In this document: one piece after another, positions 24,782-33,668 of the stretch
Numbering within the stretch: position 1 is the first letter of the stretch
Layout: every line of letters begins with the position of its first letter
Assembly: GCA_002344795.1 (NCBI GenBank)
Contig: DDUM01000046.1
Coordinates: 7,026 to 40,807 of the forward strand
Source of the DNA: Flammeovirgaceae bacterium UBA2338
GTDB lineage: Bacteria > Bacteroidota > Bacteroidia > Cytophagales > Cyclobacteriaceae
Direction of reading: 5' to 3'
DNA: 33,782 nt
Made by a program: the position numbers and the translations under genes
Notes under the pieces: model-generated
The model's database searches: none
Told to the model about the DNA's origin: nothing
The model's input: only the letters and a program-made list of their open reading frames with translations

Positions 24782-26248
24782 TTAGCTCATCCAGTTAGTC
24801 CGTGCTTCAGGGTTCCACTTGATGGTCGTTTTTTTCATTTGCGTCCAGAACTCAATAGAACTTTTGCCGGTAATGTCGCCAGCTCCAAATCGGGATTCAT
24901 TCCACCCACCAAATGAGAAAGGTTCACGCGGCACGGGTACTCCGATATTTACGCCAATCATCCCGGCACTTGCTTTTTCCGTTACATATTTGGCAATACC
25001 TCCACTTTGTGTAAAAACAGCGGCAGCATTTCCATAGGCTGACTGGTTTTCGATTTCAATGGCTTCGTCTAAAGTTTTGGTTCTCATAATGGCCAGGACA
25101 GGGCCGAATACTTCTTCCTTCGCTATGGCCATATCCGGAGTAACGAAATCGATGACAGTAGGGCCTACATAAAAACCCCCTTCTGATCCAGGCACAGTAA
25201 CGTTGCGGCCGTCTACTAAAATTTTGGCACCTGCTTGTTCTGCTTCGGTAATGTATTTTTCAATTCTTTCTTTGGCAGCTTTTGAAATCACTGACCCCAG
25301 ATTTTTTCCTGGTATAATCTTTTTAGCTTCTTCACATACTTTGGCAATGATGTGATCGATTTCACCAACGCCTACCATAGCAGAAGCGGCCATACATCGC
25401 TGTCCGGCACAACCACTCATTGAAGCGGTGATATTGGACGCGGTCATTTCTAGTTGGGCATCAGGCAATACGATCAGATGATTCTTCGCTCCACCCAATG
25501 CCAGGCATCGCTTTAAATTTCCGGTAGCCCGTTTGTACACAATTTTGGCCACCTTTGTGGATCCCACAAAGGAAACAGCTTTAATATCAGGGTGATCACA
25601 AATGCCTTCAACAATTTCTTTCGCCCCATGCACTACATTAAAAACGCCATCGGGTAGTCCGGCTTCTGTAAGTATTTCTGCAACACGATTGGCGGTAAGG
25701 GGTACGCTCTCCGAAGGTTTTAGAATCATGCAGTTACCCAACGCAAGCACATTGGGTATTGTCCAGTTGGGTACCATACAAGGAAAGTTAAAGGGGGTAA
25801 TGCTAGCAACTACTCCGAGTGGAATCCTTTCTGTTTTACAATCCACTCCTTTGCTTACTTCCAGAATTTCTCCGGGTATCAATTGAGGTAATGAAACAGC
25901 AAACTCTGTCAGTTCCATGGCTTTGTCGACTTCTGCTTCGGCCTCACTTTTTATTTTTCCGTTTTCGAGTGTGATTAATTCAGTCAACTCAGCACGGTAC
26001 TTTTGTAACAAGTTTCTATAGTTAAAAAGGATTTGAACCCTTTCTTTAATAGGCGTAGCAGACCACTTAGGAAATGCTTTGACCGCAGCCGATACGGCCT
26101 GATCCAGGGTATCCACACCTGAGATAGGAACTGTTGAAAGTAATGTTCCATCAAGCGGACTTACAACATCTATTTTTTTGTTTGACGAGTCCACAAAGTG
26201 CCCGCTGATATAGTTTCTTACTTCCGGAAATTTTAATTCGACTGACAT
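24782..26248 (-). CDS. mmsA: CoA-acylating methylmalonate/malonate-semialdehyde dehydrogenase
   Basis: Oxidises methylmalonate semialdehyde to propionyl-CoA, or malonate semialdehyde to acetyl-CoA, with NAD+, CoA and loss of CO2. It has the aldehyde dehydrogenase fold with the MMSDH hallmarks: TPFNFPCMVPNW at 151-162, GGAKNH at 252-257 (Asn where hydrolytic ALDHs carry the general-base Glu), catalytic Cys285 in GQRCMA, and the C-terminal GVNIGVPVPREPFSFGGW. At 488 residues it is full length. It sits 41 nt after the Tat amidohydrolase gene and 254 nt before the aminotransferase gene on the same strand, which supports a shared route for beta-alanine or valine/thymine-type carbon. Confidence 0.94.
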   Translation of the reverse strand: MSVELKFPEVRNYISGHFVDSSNKKIDVVSPLDGTLLSTVPISGVDTLDQAVSAAVKAFPKWSATPIKERVQILFNYRNLLQKYRAELTELITLENGKIKSEAEAEVDKAMELTEFAVSLPQLIPGEILEVSKGVDCKTERIPLGVVASITPFNFPCMVPNWTIPNVLALGNCMILKPSESVPLTANRVAEILTEAGLPDGVFNVVHGAKEIVEGICDHPDIKAVSFVGSTKVAKIVYKRATGNLKRCLALGGAKNHLIVLPDAQLEMTASNITASMSGCAGQRCMAASAMVGVGEIDHIIAKVCEEAKKIIPGKNLGSVISKAAKERIEKYITEAEQAGAKILVDGRNVTVPGSEGGFYVGPTVIDFVTPDMAIAKEEVFGPVLAIMRTKTLDEAIEIENQSAYGNAAAVFTQSGGIAKYVTEKASAGMIGVNIGVPVPREPFSFGGWNESRFGAGDITGKSSIEFWTQMKKTTIKWNPEARTNWMS

Positions 26249-26289
26249 GTTTGTGTTTTAAAGAATAGCGATTAATGACAAGTTAGTAA

Positions 26290-27933
26290 TTACGATTCGT
26301 ATACCCATTGGCCTCCGGCCATGGTTCTTTCAATTTTTAATTCCATGATCTTACCTGGGTCAACCTTGGTGGGGTCTTTGCTGAGCACCACCAAATCGGC
26401 ATACTTGCCCGTAGTGATAGATCCTTTTTTATTTTCTTCGTAAGAAGCATAGGCTCCATGCAATGTTCCGATGGTGATGGCTTCTTCTACCGAAACTTTC
26501 TGATTGACACCCCATGACTTTCCTGTGTAATCAGTGCGGGTGACGGAAGATTGGATAGCCATCAAGGGCTCGTAAGGACCCGGAGGATAATCTGATGTTT
26601 GGGTGGCCATTATTCCTGCATCCAGGAAGCTGCGCAAAGCAAACATATTTTTTAAGCGCTCTTCACCGTAATACTTCATTTTTTCACCATGCCAATAGAC
26701 ATACGTAGAGAAAGGGCAGGGGATAGCCCCGAGTGCTTTGATTCTTCTTACCAGATCGTCATTGATCAGCGTACAATGTTCCAATCTGAACCTTGGGTCT
26801 TTCCTTGGAAATTCTTTTTGTAATCTTTCATAAACAGAAAGTGTGATATCTATCCCTACATCGCCATTGGAATGCACACCTATTTGCCACCCGTTAGTAT
26901 GGGCTTTTTTACAGACTTCATACAATTCTTCAGGAGTGCTGGTGAGTAGCCCATAATCATTGTTACTACCAACATACGGTTTTGATAAACGAGCAGTTCT
27001 TTCGGAAATGGATCCATCTATCGCGGTTTTCATTGGGCCCACCTTTACCCACTCGTTGCCCAAACCCGTTTTTACTCCAGCCTCAATCATCCTATCTAAC
27101 CAACCATCCCGAATAAGCGCATAGACCCTTGTCTTTAGATCACCTCTGTCGTAGGAATCCTGGTAAGCTTTCATGTCGTGTGTGGAAGCTCCTGCGTCAT
27201 GTGCGGATGTGATTCCGGATTGGGCAAGCATCGATGACATCAGACTTACCCCTTCTACAAAATTTTCTTTTGTTGGTCGGGGGCGATCTGGGAATACGTC
27301 AGCGGCATTCTCCAGCAGTCTCCCGTTGAGCTTTCCATTAACCCTTTCAAATTTTCCTCCAGGAGGATCTACAACATCTTCTGTTACTCCGGCTTTTGCA
27401 AGCGCCATAGAATTCACAAAATTGGTGTGGCCACCGCGATGATTAATAATAACTGGATGATTGGGCGCAGCTTCATCCAAATCCTTTTTGGTCAGGTACC
27501 TGCCTTCTTTGGTTTTGGTATCATCATATTTAAAACCATATACCCACTCACCGGGTGGTGTTTTTGCTGCTCTTTCTTTTACAGCCATTTTGATTTTTTC
27601 AATGGAATCCAAACCGCAATCGATATCGGTTAGGTGTCTTCTTCCTGAAGAAGCAAAATGACAATGCGCATCAATGAAACCAGGAACGACAGTTCGCCCT
27701 TCCAGATCAATGGATCGTGTCAAGGGACCACCTAATGCTTTTATTTCATCATTGGTACCTACGGCTATTAAACGGTCGTTGGCAATCGCTACTGCCTGTG
27801 CCCGAGGCATGTTTTTATCAATGGTGATAAAATTACCATTGTAAAGAATCAATTGAGGTTTTTCCCAAAGAAATGGGATGGCAGCAATTCCTCCAGCCTT
27901 GAAAAGAAAGCTGCGTCTTGAGATATCTTCCAT
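26290..27933 (-). CDS. Tat-exported YtcJ-like amidohydrolase
   Basis: A metal-dependent amidohydrolase of the same branch as the lipoprotein at 21429-23072. The N-terminus carries a twin-arginine signal (SRRSFLFKAGG, Arg6-Arg7, then a hydrophobic stretch), so it is folded in the cytoplasm and exported to the periplasm. Metal-site features: VPGFIDAHCHFASSG (HxH), GVHSNGDVGID, RLEHC, and TQTSDYPPGPYEP. At 547 residues it is full length. It is the first gene of the minus-strand catabolic set, 41 nt before mmsA, and is divergent from the YdeI-like gene. The substrate is unknown. Confidence 0.88.
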   Translation of the reverse strand: MEDISRRSFLFKAGGIAAIPFLWEKPQLILYNGNFITIDKNMPRAQAVAIANDRLIAVGTNDEIKALGGPLTRSIDLEGRTVVPGFIDAHCHFASSGRRHLTDIDCGLDSIEKIKMAVKERAAKTPPGEWVYGFKYDDTKTKEGRYLTKKDLDEAAPNHPVIINHRGGHTNFVNSMALAKAGVTEDVVDPPGGKFERVNGKLNGRLLENAADVFPDRPRPTKENFVEGVSLMSSMLAQSGITSAHDAGASTHDMKAYQDSYDRGDLKTRVYALIRDGWLDRMIEAGVKTGLGNEWVKVGPMKTAIDGSISERTARLSKPYVGSNNDYGLLTSTPEELYEVCKKAHTNGWQIGVHSNGDVGIDITLSVYERLQKEFPRKDPRFRLEHCTLINDDLVRRIKALGAIPCPFSTYVYWHGEKMKYYGEERLKNMFALRSFLDAGIMATQTSDYPPGPYEPLMAIQSSVTRTDYTGKSWGVNQKVSVEEAITIGTLHGAYASYEENKKGSITTGKYADLVVLSKDPTKVDPGKIMELKIERTMAGGQWVYES

Positions 27934-28064
27934 AGGGTAATGTTAAAGCGAGAAGATACTGAATAATATTTGAGGTTTCAATGGAAAAGTTTTGACTGCA
28001 TTGGCTACATTTTGCTCCACTTTCCTTTTATGGCACACTCATAATTGAAATATTTGTTGCTGTC

Positions 28065-28553
28065 ATGGCCAAAGAAAAAATATACAAATTTGAGACACAG
28101 TTGAAAACAGTGCATGGCAGCTTTACCCACACTATTCTTGTAGTACCTGAGGAGATTATCGAATCCCTTCCCGTAAAGGGTCGCGTGAGAACTAAAGGGA
28201 CTATGAACAAAACCCCCTTTGCCTTAGCGATTCAACATAAAAAGGATGGTTCTCGCTTTTTTATGGTCAGTGCTCAATTGCGCAGAGTGGCAAAGATAGG
28301 ATCTGGAGACCTGGTGAAAGTATCATTTTGGTTGGTGGATCCTGGAGTTGTCGATATTCCGGAAGAGCTTCAAGCCGTATTGGATCAGGATGCTGAAGCC
28401 TTAAAATTATGGGATACGTTTACCCCGGGTGTGCAGCGGGGGTTGGCACATTATGTCAATTCAGTGAAAAATGTAGACAGCAGGGTAAAACGGGCATTGG
28501 AAATTGTAGAAAAAGCTAAATACCGGCAACTTCATTTCCAAAAGAAGAAGTAA
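28065..28553 (+). CDS. DUF1905 / YdeI-OmpD-associated family protein
   Basis: A small cytoplasmic protein of unclear function. The N-terminal half (about 5-90: YKFETQLKTVHGSFTHTILVVPEEI, VKGRVRTKGTMNKTPFALAIQHKKDGSRFFMVSAQLRR) is a DUF1905 beta-barrel-like domain. The C-terminal half (about 105-160: DIPEELQAVLDQDAEALKLWDTFTP, RGLAHYVNSVK, RVKRALEIVEKAK) matches the YdeI/bacteriocin-protection helical domain. Residue ranges are approximate. The adjacent + strand gene starts 82 nt downstream. Proteins with this two-domain layout are common in Bacteroidota. Confidence 0.85.
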   Translation: MAKEKIYKFETQLKTVHGSFTHTILVVPEEIIESLPVKGRVRTKGTMNKTPFALAIQHKKDGSRFFMVSAQLRRVAKIGSGDLVKVSFWLVDPGVVDIPEELQAVLDQDAEALKLWDTFTPGVQRGLAHYVNSVKNVDSRVKRALEIVEKAKYRQLHFQKKK

Positions 28554-28634
28554 CGGGCATACTTTTCCACTCGTGTATTTTCTATTTGATTGAGCGCAAG
28601 AAAATCTAAATTTGATGACCCTAAAACTGAACAC

Positions 28635-31600
28635 ATGAAAAATACATTACTTATTTTATTATGCCTTTCCTTAACCTTTTCTTCTGAAGCGCAGAAAAGA
28701 AAAAGTCAACCGGCAGTACCTCAGGCACCTGGTAAAACAGCTACCCTGGATGGTCATTTTAAATCCCTTGTATGGCGCAGTATTGGCCCCTACAGAGGAG
28801 GGAGATCCGTTGCTTCCTCTGGTGTAGGTGGAGACCCACTTACTTATTATATGGGAACCACTGGTGGGGGTGTATGGAAAACTGAAGATGCAGGCGTATC
28901 CTGGAAGAATGTTTCTGATGGGTATTTTAAGACGGGTTCTGTTGGAGCAGTTGCTGTATCTGACAGTGATCCTAATGTAGTTTTTGTGGGAATGGGTGAA
29001 CATGCACCCCGGGGTGTAACCACCTCTTATGGAGATGGTGTTTATAAGTCCACCGATGCTGGAAAGACCTGGAAACACATGGGTTTAGAACTTACCCGTC
29101 ATATCTCCAATATCCGGATTCATCCGAATAATCCTGACATCGTATATGTAGGGGCGCAGGGTGCGTTGCATGGAGCAGCTCCTGAGCGGGGCGTTTACAA
29201 GTCGACTGATGGTGGCACTACCTGGAAAAAGATTTTGTACGTGGATGAAAATTCTGGTTGTTCTGATCTAAGTATGGATATGACGAATCCACGTATTTTA
29301 TATGCTGCCATGTGGGATCACAGGAGATTACCCTGGCAGGTAATAAGCGGGGGGAAAGGAAGCGGACTATACAAGTCCACTGACGAAGGAGAGACATGGA
29401 ATAAGATACAGGATGGATTGCCCGATGAACTTGGTAAAATGAGTGTATCAGTGAGCGGAGCTAACCCGAACAAGGTGTATGCACTTGTAGAAAGTGAAAC
29501 CCACGATTGGAAAGGTGGACTGTTTGTTTCAATGAATGGGGGTAAGAATTGGACTCGCGTAAGCAAAGACCATAGACTGACGCAACGTGCCTGGTATTAC
29601 ATTGAAGTATTTGCAGATCCTCAAAACGAAAATATTGTTTATGTACTCAACTCTCCCGGGCTAAAGTCCATTGATGGAGGTAAAACATGGACGCGACTAT
29701 CAGGGACACATGGGGACTATCACGATCTCTGGATCAATCCCCATGACAATCAAAATATGGTAATCTCCAATGATGGAGGTGCTGCCATTACCGTAAATCA
29801 GGGAGCAACATGGTCTACGCAAGCCAATATGCCTACCGCGCAGTTCTATCGTGTTAATACGGATAACCTTTTCCCATATAATGTATACGCTGGTCAACAG
29901 GATAACTCATCGGTGAAAATTCAAAGCCGCAATGTTGGAGGATATGCTATTGATGAACATAATTGGTGGTCTTCGGCTGGTGGTGAGAGTGCGTTTCTTG
30001 CGTTTGATCCCGAAAATCCTCGTTATGTAATGGGAGGAAGCTATCAGGGAACGATAGAAATGCTGGACACGCATACGGGAGAAGGCAAGGGAGTAATGAT
30101 CGCGCCCATTCAATACCAGGCGCTGCAACCAAAGAACATGAAATACAGGTTCAACTGGAATGCACCCATTGTTTGGTCAAAACACGAAAATGCCTTTTAT
30201 CATGGTGGGAACCACTTGTTGAAAACCAAAGATATGGGGAGATCATGGGAAGAAATTTCTCCTGACCTTACCCGCAATGACCAAAGTAAACAAGGGATAA
30301 GCGGAGTACCCTATACCAATGAAGGAGCAGGAGGTGAAAACTATGGCACGCTTGCTTATATAAAAATTCATCCCAATGAAAAGGGAATAATCTGGACGGG
30401 AAGTGATGATGGTTTTGTTCACATCACACGTGATGAAGGAAAAACATGGACCAACGTTACACCCGCAGGGCTGGAGGAGTGCCTTATCAACAGTATAGAG
30501 GTTTCTCCTCATGATAACGCTACTGCCTATATAGCCACGACAAGGTACAAGTTCAATGATTTTACCCCAGCCATTTATAAAACAACAGATTATGGAAAAT
30601 CATGGACAAAAATATCCAATGGAATTCCTTATGGCGCATTTACAAGAGTAGTACGCGAAGATGATGTAAGGAAAGACTTATTATATGCAGGTACTGAAAC
30701 TGGTTTTTATATTTCATACGATGGAGGTAAAAACTGGAGTGCCCTGCAGTTGAATTTGCCAGTTGTGGCCATCACCGATATGATGATACGTCAGGGAGAT
30801 TTGGTAGTGGCTACACAAGGTCGTTCATTTTGGATTTTGGATGATCTAGGATTGCTGCGTCAATACAATCCAACTCTTACTGGGTTACAACTTTATCAAC
30901 CGGATGATGCAGTGAGGGTTTCTGGAAGAAGTGCATTTGATGGCACGCTGGATGAGGAAGATTTGGAACAAAGTGCTGCTGTGGGAACCAATGCGCCTAC
31001 GGGTGTAGTCATCTATTACAGTCTGCCTGATGATGTGAAAAAAGACGATTTGGTTACGCTAACGATCACAGACGCTAACGGGGAGGTGGTGCGCAGTTAT
31101 TCTTCTAAAGAAGACAAAGACTTTATTACCTACCCCGGTGGACCCAATGCCTCCCCGGTACTGCAATTAAAAAATGGCATGAATAGGTTTGTGTGGGATA
31201 TGCGTTATCCGACTGTACTTGGAGCGCCACGTGTGTTTATCGAAGGAAGTTATAATGGACATAAGGCTTCGCCTGGTAAATATCAGGCTACCATAAAAAT
31301 GGGAAGCCAGGAGCGTACAGTTTCATTTAATATCCTGCCACACCCTGGTATAAAGGCAACTGACGCGGAATACCAGGATCAACATGTCACCATGTTGGCC
31401 ATAGAGAAAGGACTTAACGAAATTCATGGGGCGGTAAACCGCATCGCCTCTGCACGTGAACAAATCACCAGTCTTATTAAAATTCTTGAGGATAAAGGGG
31501 AATCAAAGGAAATAGTAGATGCAGGAAAGGCCCTTGTAAAGAAAATGGAAGATTGGGACAGTATGTTGGTACAACGCAAGGCCGAAAGCAACGATGACAT

Positions 31601-31826
31601 TATCAATTTTGTGAATATGCTCAGTGCGGATTACATTTTTCTTAAAGGCGAATTGGATACCAACATTCCTTATGTAACACAGGGTGTAAAGAATCAATTG
31701 GCTGCACTAGACGCTCGTTGGCAGCCCTTAAAAGCCCAATATGATTCATTTGTGCAGAAAGAAATTGTTGCATTTAACAATCAGTGTAATGCGGCCAACA
31801 TCGGTAAGGTGACTTTGCCTGAATAA
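28635..31826 (+). CDS. Exported sortilin/VPS10-like beta-propeller protein (BNR repeats)
   Basis: A 1063-residue exported protein. ATG 28635 is chosen because it begins a standard signal peptide (MKNTLLILLCLSLTFSSEAQ); the reading from 28590 adds a charged, non-conserved stretch. The mature part has about ten Asp boxes, such as TEDAGVSWKN, STDAGKTWKH, STDGGTTWKK, SYDGGKNWSA, spread over the first 720 residues: probably two large propellers of the VPS10/sortilin type. A beta-rich region follows (LVTLTITDANGEVVR, GMNRFVWDMRYP) and then a helical C-terminal part. No T9SS sorting domain is present, so it is likely periplasmic or surface lipid-free. Annotated glycosyl hydrolase in some relatives, but no catalytic motif is visible. 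Confidence 0.85.
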   Translation: MKNTLLILLCLSLTFSSEAQKRKSQPAVPQAPGKTATLDGHFKSLVWRSIGPYRGGRSVASSGVGGDPLTYYMGTTGGGVWKTEDAGVSWKNVSDGYFKTGSVGAVAVSDSDPNVVFVGMGEHAPRGVTTSYGDGVYKSTDAGKTWKHMGLELTRHISNIRIHPNNPDIVYVGAQGALHGAAPERGVYKSTDGGTTWKKILYVDENSGCSDLSMDMTNPRILYAAMWDHRRLPWQVISGGKGSGLYKSTDEGETWNKIQDGLPDELGKMSVSVSGANPNKVYALVESETHDWKGGLFVSMNGGKNWTRVSKDHRLTQRAWYYIEVFADPQNENIVYVLNSPGLKSIDGGKTWTRLSGTHGDYHDLWINPHDNQNMVISNDGGAAITVNQGATWSTQANMPTAQFYRVNTDNLFPYNVYAGQQDNSSVKIQSRNVGGYAIDEHNWWSSAGGESAFLAFDPENPRYVMGGSYQGTIEMLDTHTGEGKGVMIAPIQYQALQPKNMKYRFNWNAPIVWSKHENAFYHGGNHLLKTKDMGRSWEEISPDLTRNDQSKQGISGVPYTNEGAGGENYGTLAYIKIHPNEKGIIWTGSDDGFVHITRDEGKTWTNVTPAGLEECLINSIEVSPHDNATAYIATTRYKFNDFTPAIYKTTDYGKSWTKISNGIPYGAFTRVVREDDVRKDLLYAGTETGFYISYDGGKNWSALQLNLPVVAITDMMIRQGDLVVATQGRSFWILDDLGLLRQYNPTLTGLQLYQPDDAVRVSGRSAFDGTLDEEDLEQSAAVGTNAPTGVVIYYSLPDDVKKDDLVTLTITDANGEVVRSYSSKEDKDFITYPGGPNASPVLQLKNGMNRFVWDMRYPTVLGAPRVFIEGSYNGHKASPGKYQATIKMGSQERTVSFNILPHPGIKATDAEYQDQHVTMLAIEKGLNEIHGAVNRIASAREQITSLIKILEDKGESKEIVDAGKALVKKMEDWDSMLVQRKAESNDDIINFVNMLSADYIFLKGELDTNIPYVTQGVKNQLAALDARWQPLKAQYDSFVQKEIVAFNNQCNAANIGKVTLPE

Positions 31827-31848
31827 AATTGATGAATAGATTGAATTT

Positions 31849-31880
31849 AAAAGCCATTCGGTTTTACCGGATGGCTTTTT
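31849..31880 (+). terminator. Rho-independent terminator after the sortilin-like gene
   Basis: AAAAGCCATTCGG (31849-31861) and CCGGATGGCTTTT (31867-31879) form a 13-bp stem with one T-G wobble around a TTTTA loop, with T residues 31876-31880 as the U tract. It lies 23 nt after the stop codon. Confidence 0.88.
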
Positions 31881-32262
31881 ACTTTTCGCCTATTTTTTGG
31901 AATTAAACTTGTGTAATCTAGTAAGAACCTGTTTTCTTAATGAGCCTGGATTTTCTTATGCGACTAGGTTTTCGATTAGATCTATTTTGATTAGCGCCAT
32001 AGTCGGATTGCCCAGTGGGTTAAGAGATGAACTCTCTTCTTTTTTTGACTTTTGTGTTTACCTTTTTACTGTGGTTGTGGGTTTTGCGGTTTACAATTCA
32101 AGTGGTACAATAAATAATTCCATTCCCCTTAAGGTAGTGGCGTCTTCAATGGGTTCCTTTGTAGGTGTAAAACTATAAATGCGATAAGTTTTGATTTTAA
32201 GAAAAAATTATGTACATTAAGTAAATCACAAAAATCTTTTATTACAACTAATCAAAATATTT
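31881..32262. other. 382-nt stretch without a convincing gene; possible decayed minus-strand gene
   Basis: A + strand frame at 31897-32178 (93 codons) starts with TTG and has no recognisable motif. The opposite strand, read from 32207 down to 31890, looks more protein-like but carries three in-frame TAA codons (for example SFTPTKEPIEDATTLRGMEL, later NPTMALIKIDLIENLVA and GSLRKQVLTRLHKF). It could be a nonsense-riddled remnant, or chance. A candidate promoter for the YtxH-like gene lies at its right end. Confidence 0.4.
32190..32220 (+). promoter_or_regulatory. Candidate promoter for the YtxH-like gene
   Basis: TTTG (32190-32193), a 19-nt spacer, then TACATTAA (32213-32220), which matches four of the six fixed bases of TAnnTTTG. 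Transcription would start near 32227, about 36 nt before the ATG. Confidence 0.35.
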
Positions 32263-32562
32263 ATGACAAATAAAAAAGAAGATAAGAGCGCTACAAAAAA
32301 GAGCGCTACAAAAAAGAAGAAAAAAGCTGGAGTCAGTGCTTTAAAAGTTGCGGGTGGAGTTTTGGCTGGAGCAGCTGCAGGTGCTATTGCCGGTGTTTTG
32401 TTTGCGCCTGATAGCGGAAAAAAGACCAGAGGGAAGATTGCAAATAAAACTAAAAAGACTGCATCTGAAGTAAAGAAGAAGGTGTCAGCAAAGGCAAAGA
32501 AAGTAGTTGCTAAACTGAAGACGGCAGCTAAACCCAAAGAGACCAAAGGGAAGAAATCATAA
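32263..32562 (+). CDS. YtxH-like small membrane protein with Lys-rich tails
   Basis: A 99-residue protein. A Lys-rich N-terminus (with SATKK twice at about 9-18) precedes a Gly/Ala-rich membrane helix (about 28-48: VAGGVLAGAAAGAIAGVLFA) and the YtxH signature APDSGKKTRGKIANKTK. The C-terminus (about 62-99) is a Lys/Ala-rich, histone H1-like tail. YtxH proteins are stress-linked in Bacillus; the role here is unknown. The cationic tails could contact nucleic acid or phospholipid head groups (inference). A 15-bp tandem repeat lies at its 5' end and a hairpin at its 3' side. Confidence 0.8.
   Translation: MTNKKEDKSATKKSATKKKKKAGVSALKVAGGVLAGAAAGAIAGVLFAPDSGKKTRGKIANKTKKTASEVKKKVSAKAKKVVAKLKTAAKPKETKGKKS
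32286..32315 (+). repeat. Perfect 15-bp tandem duplication inside the YtxH-like gene
   Basis: GAGCGCTACAAAAAA occurs twice in direct succession (32286-32300, 32301-32315), encoding the repeated SATKK motif. The 15-nt unit keeps the frame, and the exact identity, including the A runs, points to a recent slippage event. Confidence 0.85.
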
Positions 32563-32631
32563 CCAGCCCTGGCCAAGGGGTTGAAGTCATTTTTTGTTTT
32601 ATTGAACTGAAAGCCCAGATGATCCTTATCT

Positions 32632-32658
32632 ATGAACACCCGTATTGGTGTTCATTTT
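32632..32658 (+). terminator. Hairpin terminator after the YtxH-like gene
   Basis: ATGAACACC (32632-32640) and GGTGTTCAT (32647-32655) form a perfect 9-bp stem with a 6-nt loop followed by a short T run (32655-32658, then CCTTTA). Its right arm overlaps the stop codon of the convergent YCF48-like gene (32652-32654, complement). Confidence 0.65.
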
Positions 32659-33668
32659 CCTTTATGGACAATACTGATTTGTCCATCATTACCGGCCATA
32701 ATTATTAGTGAACCATTCCTTGCTTTGCGCAGAACATGAAAACCTTTTATTTCCGAAAAGGCTCCCCATGTAATTCCTCCATCATAAGAAATATCAGTAC
32801 CAGTTGGGCCCGTAGTGAATAAAATTTTATTAGTGATAAACTCAACACATTCTCTATAACCTCTACTGGATTCAGCAGGTGTGTTCCATGTTGCTCCGTT
32901 GTCATTAGAGTAAAGATTGTGCTCTGTGGCCAACTCTGGCCTGGTATAGTCACCACCTACAAGAATGATATTATCTTTATTCACCGCAAAAGAATAAATT
33001 CCTGTGGCTGCTCCTCCCTGAACGATGGGGGGCAATATGGCATTCCATGTTTCTGCTTTGTCTGTTGTGGTCCACAGTCTGGAAACTGTCCCACCAGTAG
33101 AAATGATTGCCTTGTCTTTATCTATACATCTAATACCTGTCCCACTTGCTGCAAAAGAGGCTTCACCTTCCTGTAATTCCGGAGCATCAACTACCTCATT
33201 CCATGTATGGCCACCATCCGTAGTTTTAAGTAAGAGCATTTTACCATCAATAGGATCTCCATAAATCAAACCTTCGTTTTTATTCCAAAAATCTATACCA
33301 TCAAAAAAGGCAGCTTCATTATCATTGGAATAAACTGTCTTCCATGTTTTCCCTGCATCCAGTGTAAGTAATATGTTGGCAGGTGCACCTGCATTGGCTA
33401 TAATGGCTTTGTTATGATCAAAAGCATACAGAGAGCGGAAGCCTGAACTTTCATGACCTTTTACCTGGTTAAAGTTCCAATGAATTCCACCATCAGTAGA
33501 GATGCCCACCCATCCAGCACTACCACTGATCCAGGCTACTTGATCATTAACAACCGATAAACCACGTAATGAAGAATTGACATTGGTTTCAATACTTTTT
33601 AGTTGAAATTGTTGGGCCCAGGTGAGTTGAGCCTGCAGAACAAGAGCTAGAAAAAAATAAATTCTCAT
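32652..33668 (-). CDS. Exported YCF48-like beta-propeller protein
   Basis: A 338-residue exported protein with a signal peptide (about 1-18, ending TWAQ). About six or seven blades carry Asp-box-like motifs: STDGGIHWNF, TLDAGKTWKT, TTDGGHTWNE, TTDKAETWNA, SNDNGATWNT, SYDGGITWGA. The layout matches the YCF48/Hcf136 seven-blade fold, used here outside photosynthesis, as is common in Bacteroidota, where the members have no proven role. No sorting domain or lipobox, so periplasmic. It ends on the hairpin of the convergent YtxH-like gene. The 114 nt upstream (33669-33782) show no clear promoter. Confidence 0.85.
   Translation of the reverse strand: MRIYFFLALVLQAQLTWAQQFQLKSIETNVNSSLRGLSVVNDQVAWISGSAGWVGISTDGGIHWNFNQVKGHESSGFRSLYAFDHNKAIIANAGAPANILLTLDAGKTWKTVYSNDNEAAFFDGIDFWNKNEGLIYGDPIDGKMLLLKTTDGGHTWNEVVDAPELQEGEASFAASGTGIRCIDKDKAIISTGGTVSRLWTTTDKAETWNAILPPIVQGGAATGIYSFAVNKDNIILVGGDYTRPELATEHNLYSNDNGATWNTPAESSRGYRECVEFITNKILFTTGPTGTDISYDGGITWGAFSEIKGFHVLRKARNGSLIIMAGNDGQISIVHKGK

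Noticed and set aside
31897..32178. 93-codon + frame after the sortilin-like gene
   Set aside because: It starts with TTG directly after a terminator, and its protein has no recognisable pattern. The opposite strand looks at least as protein-like, so this may be an antisense shadow.
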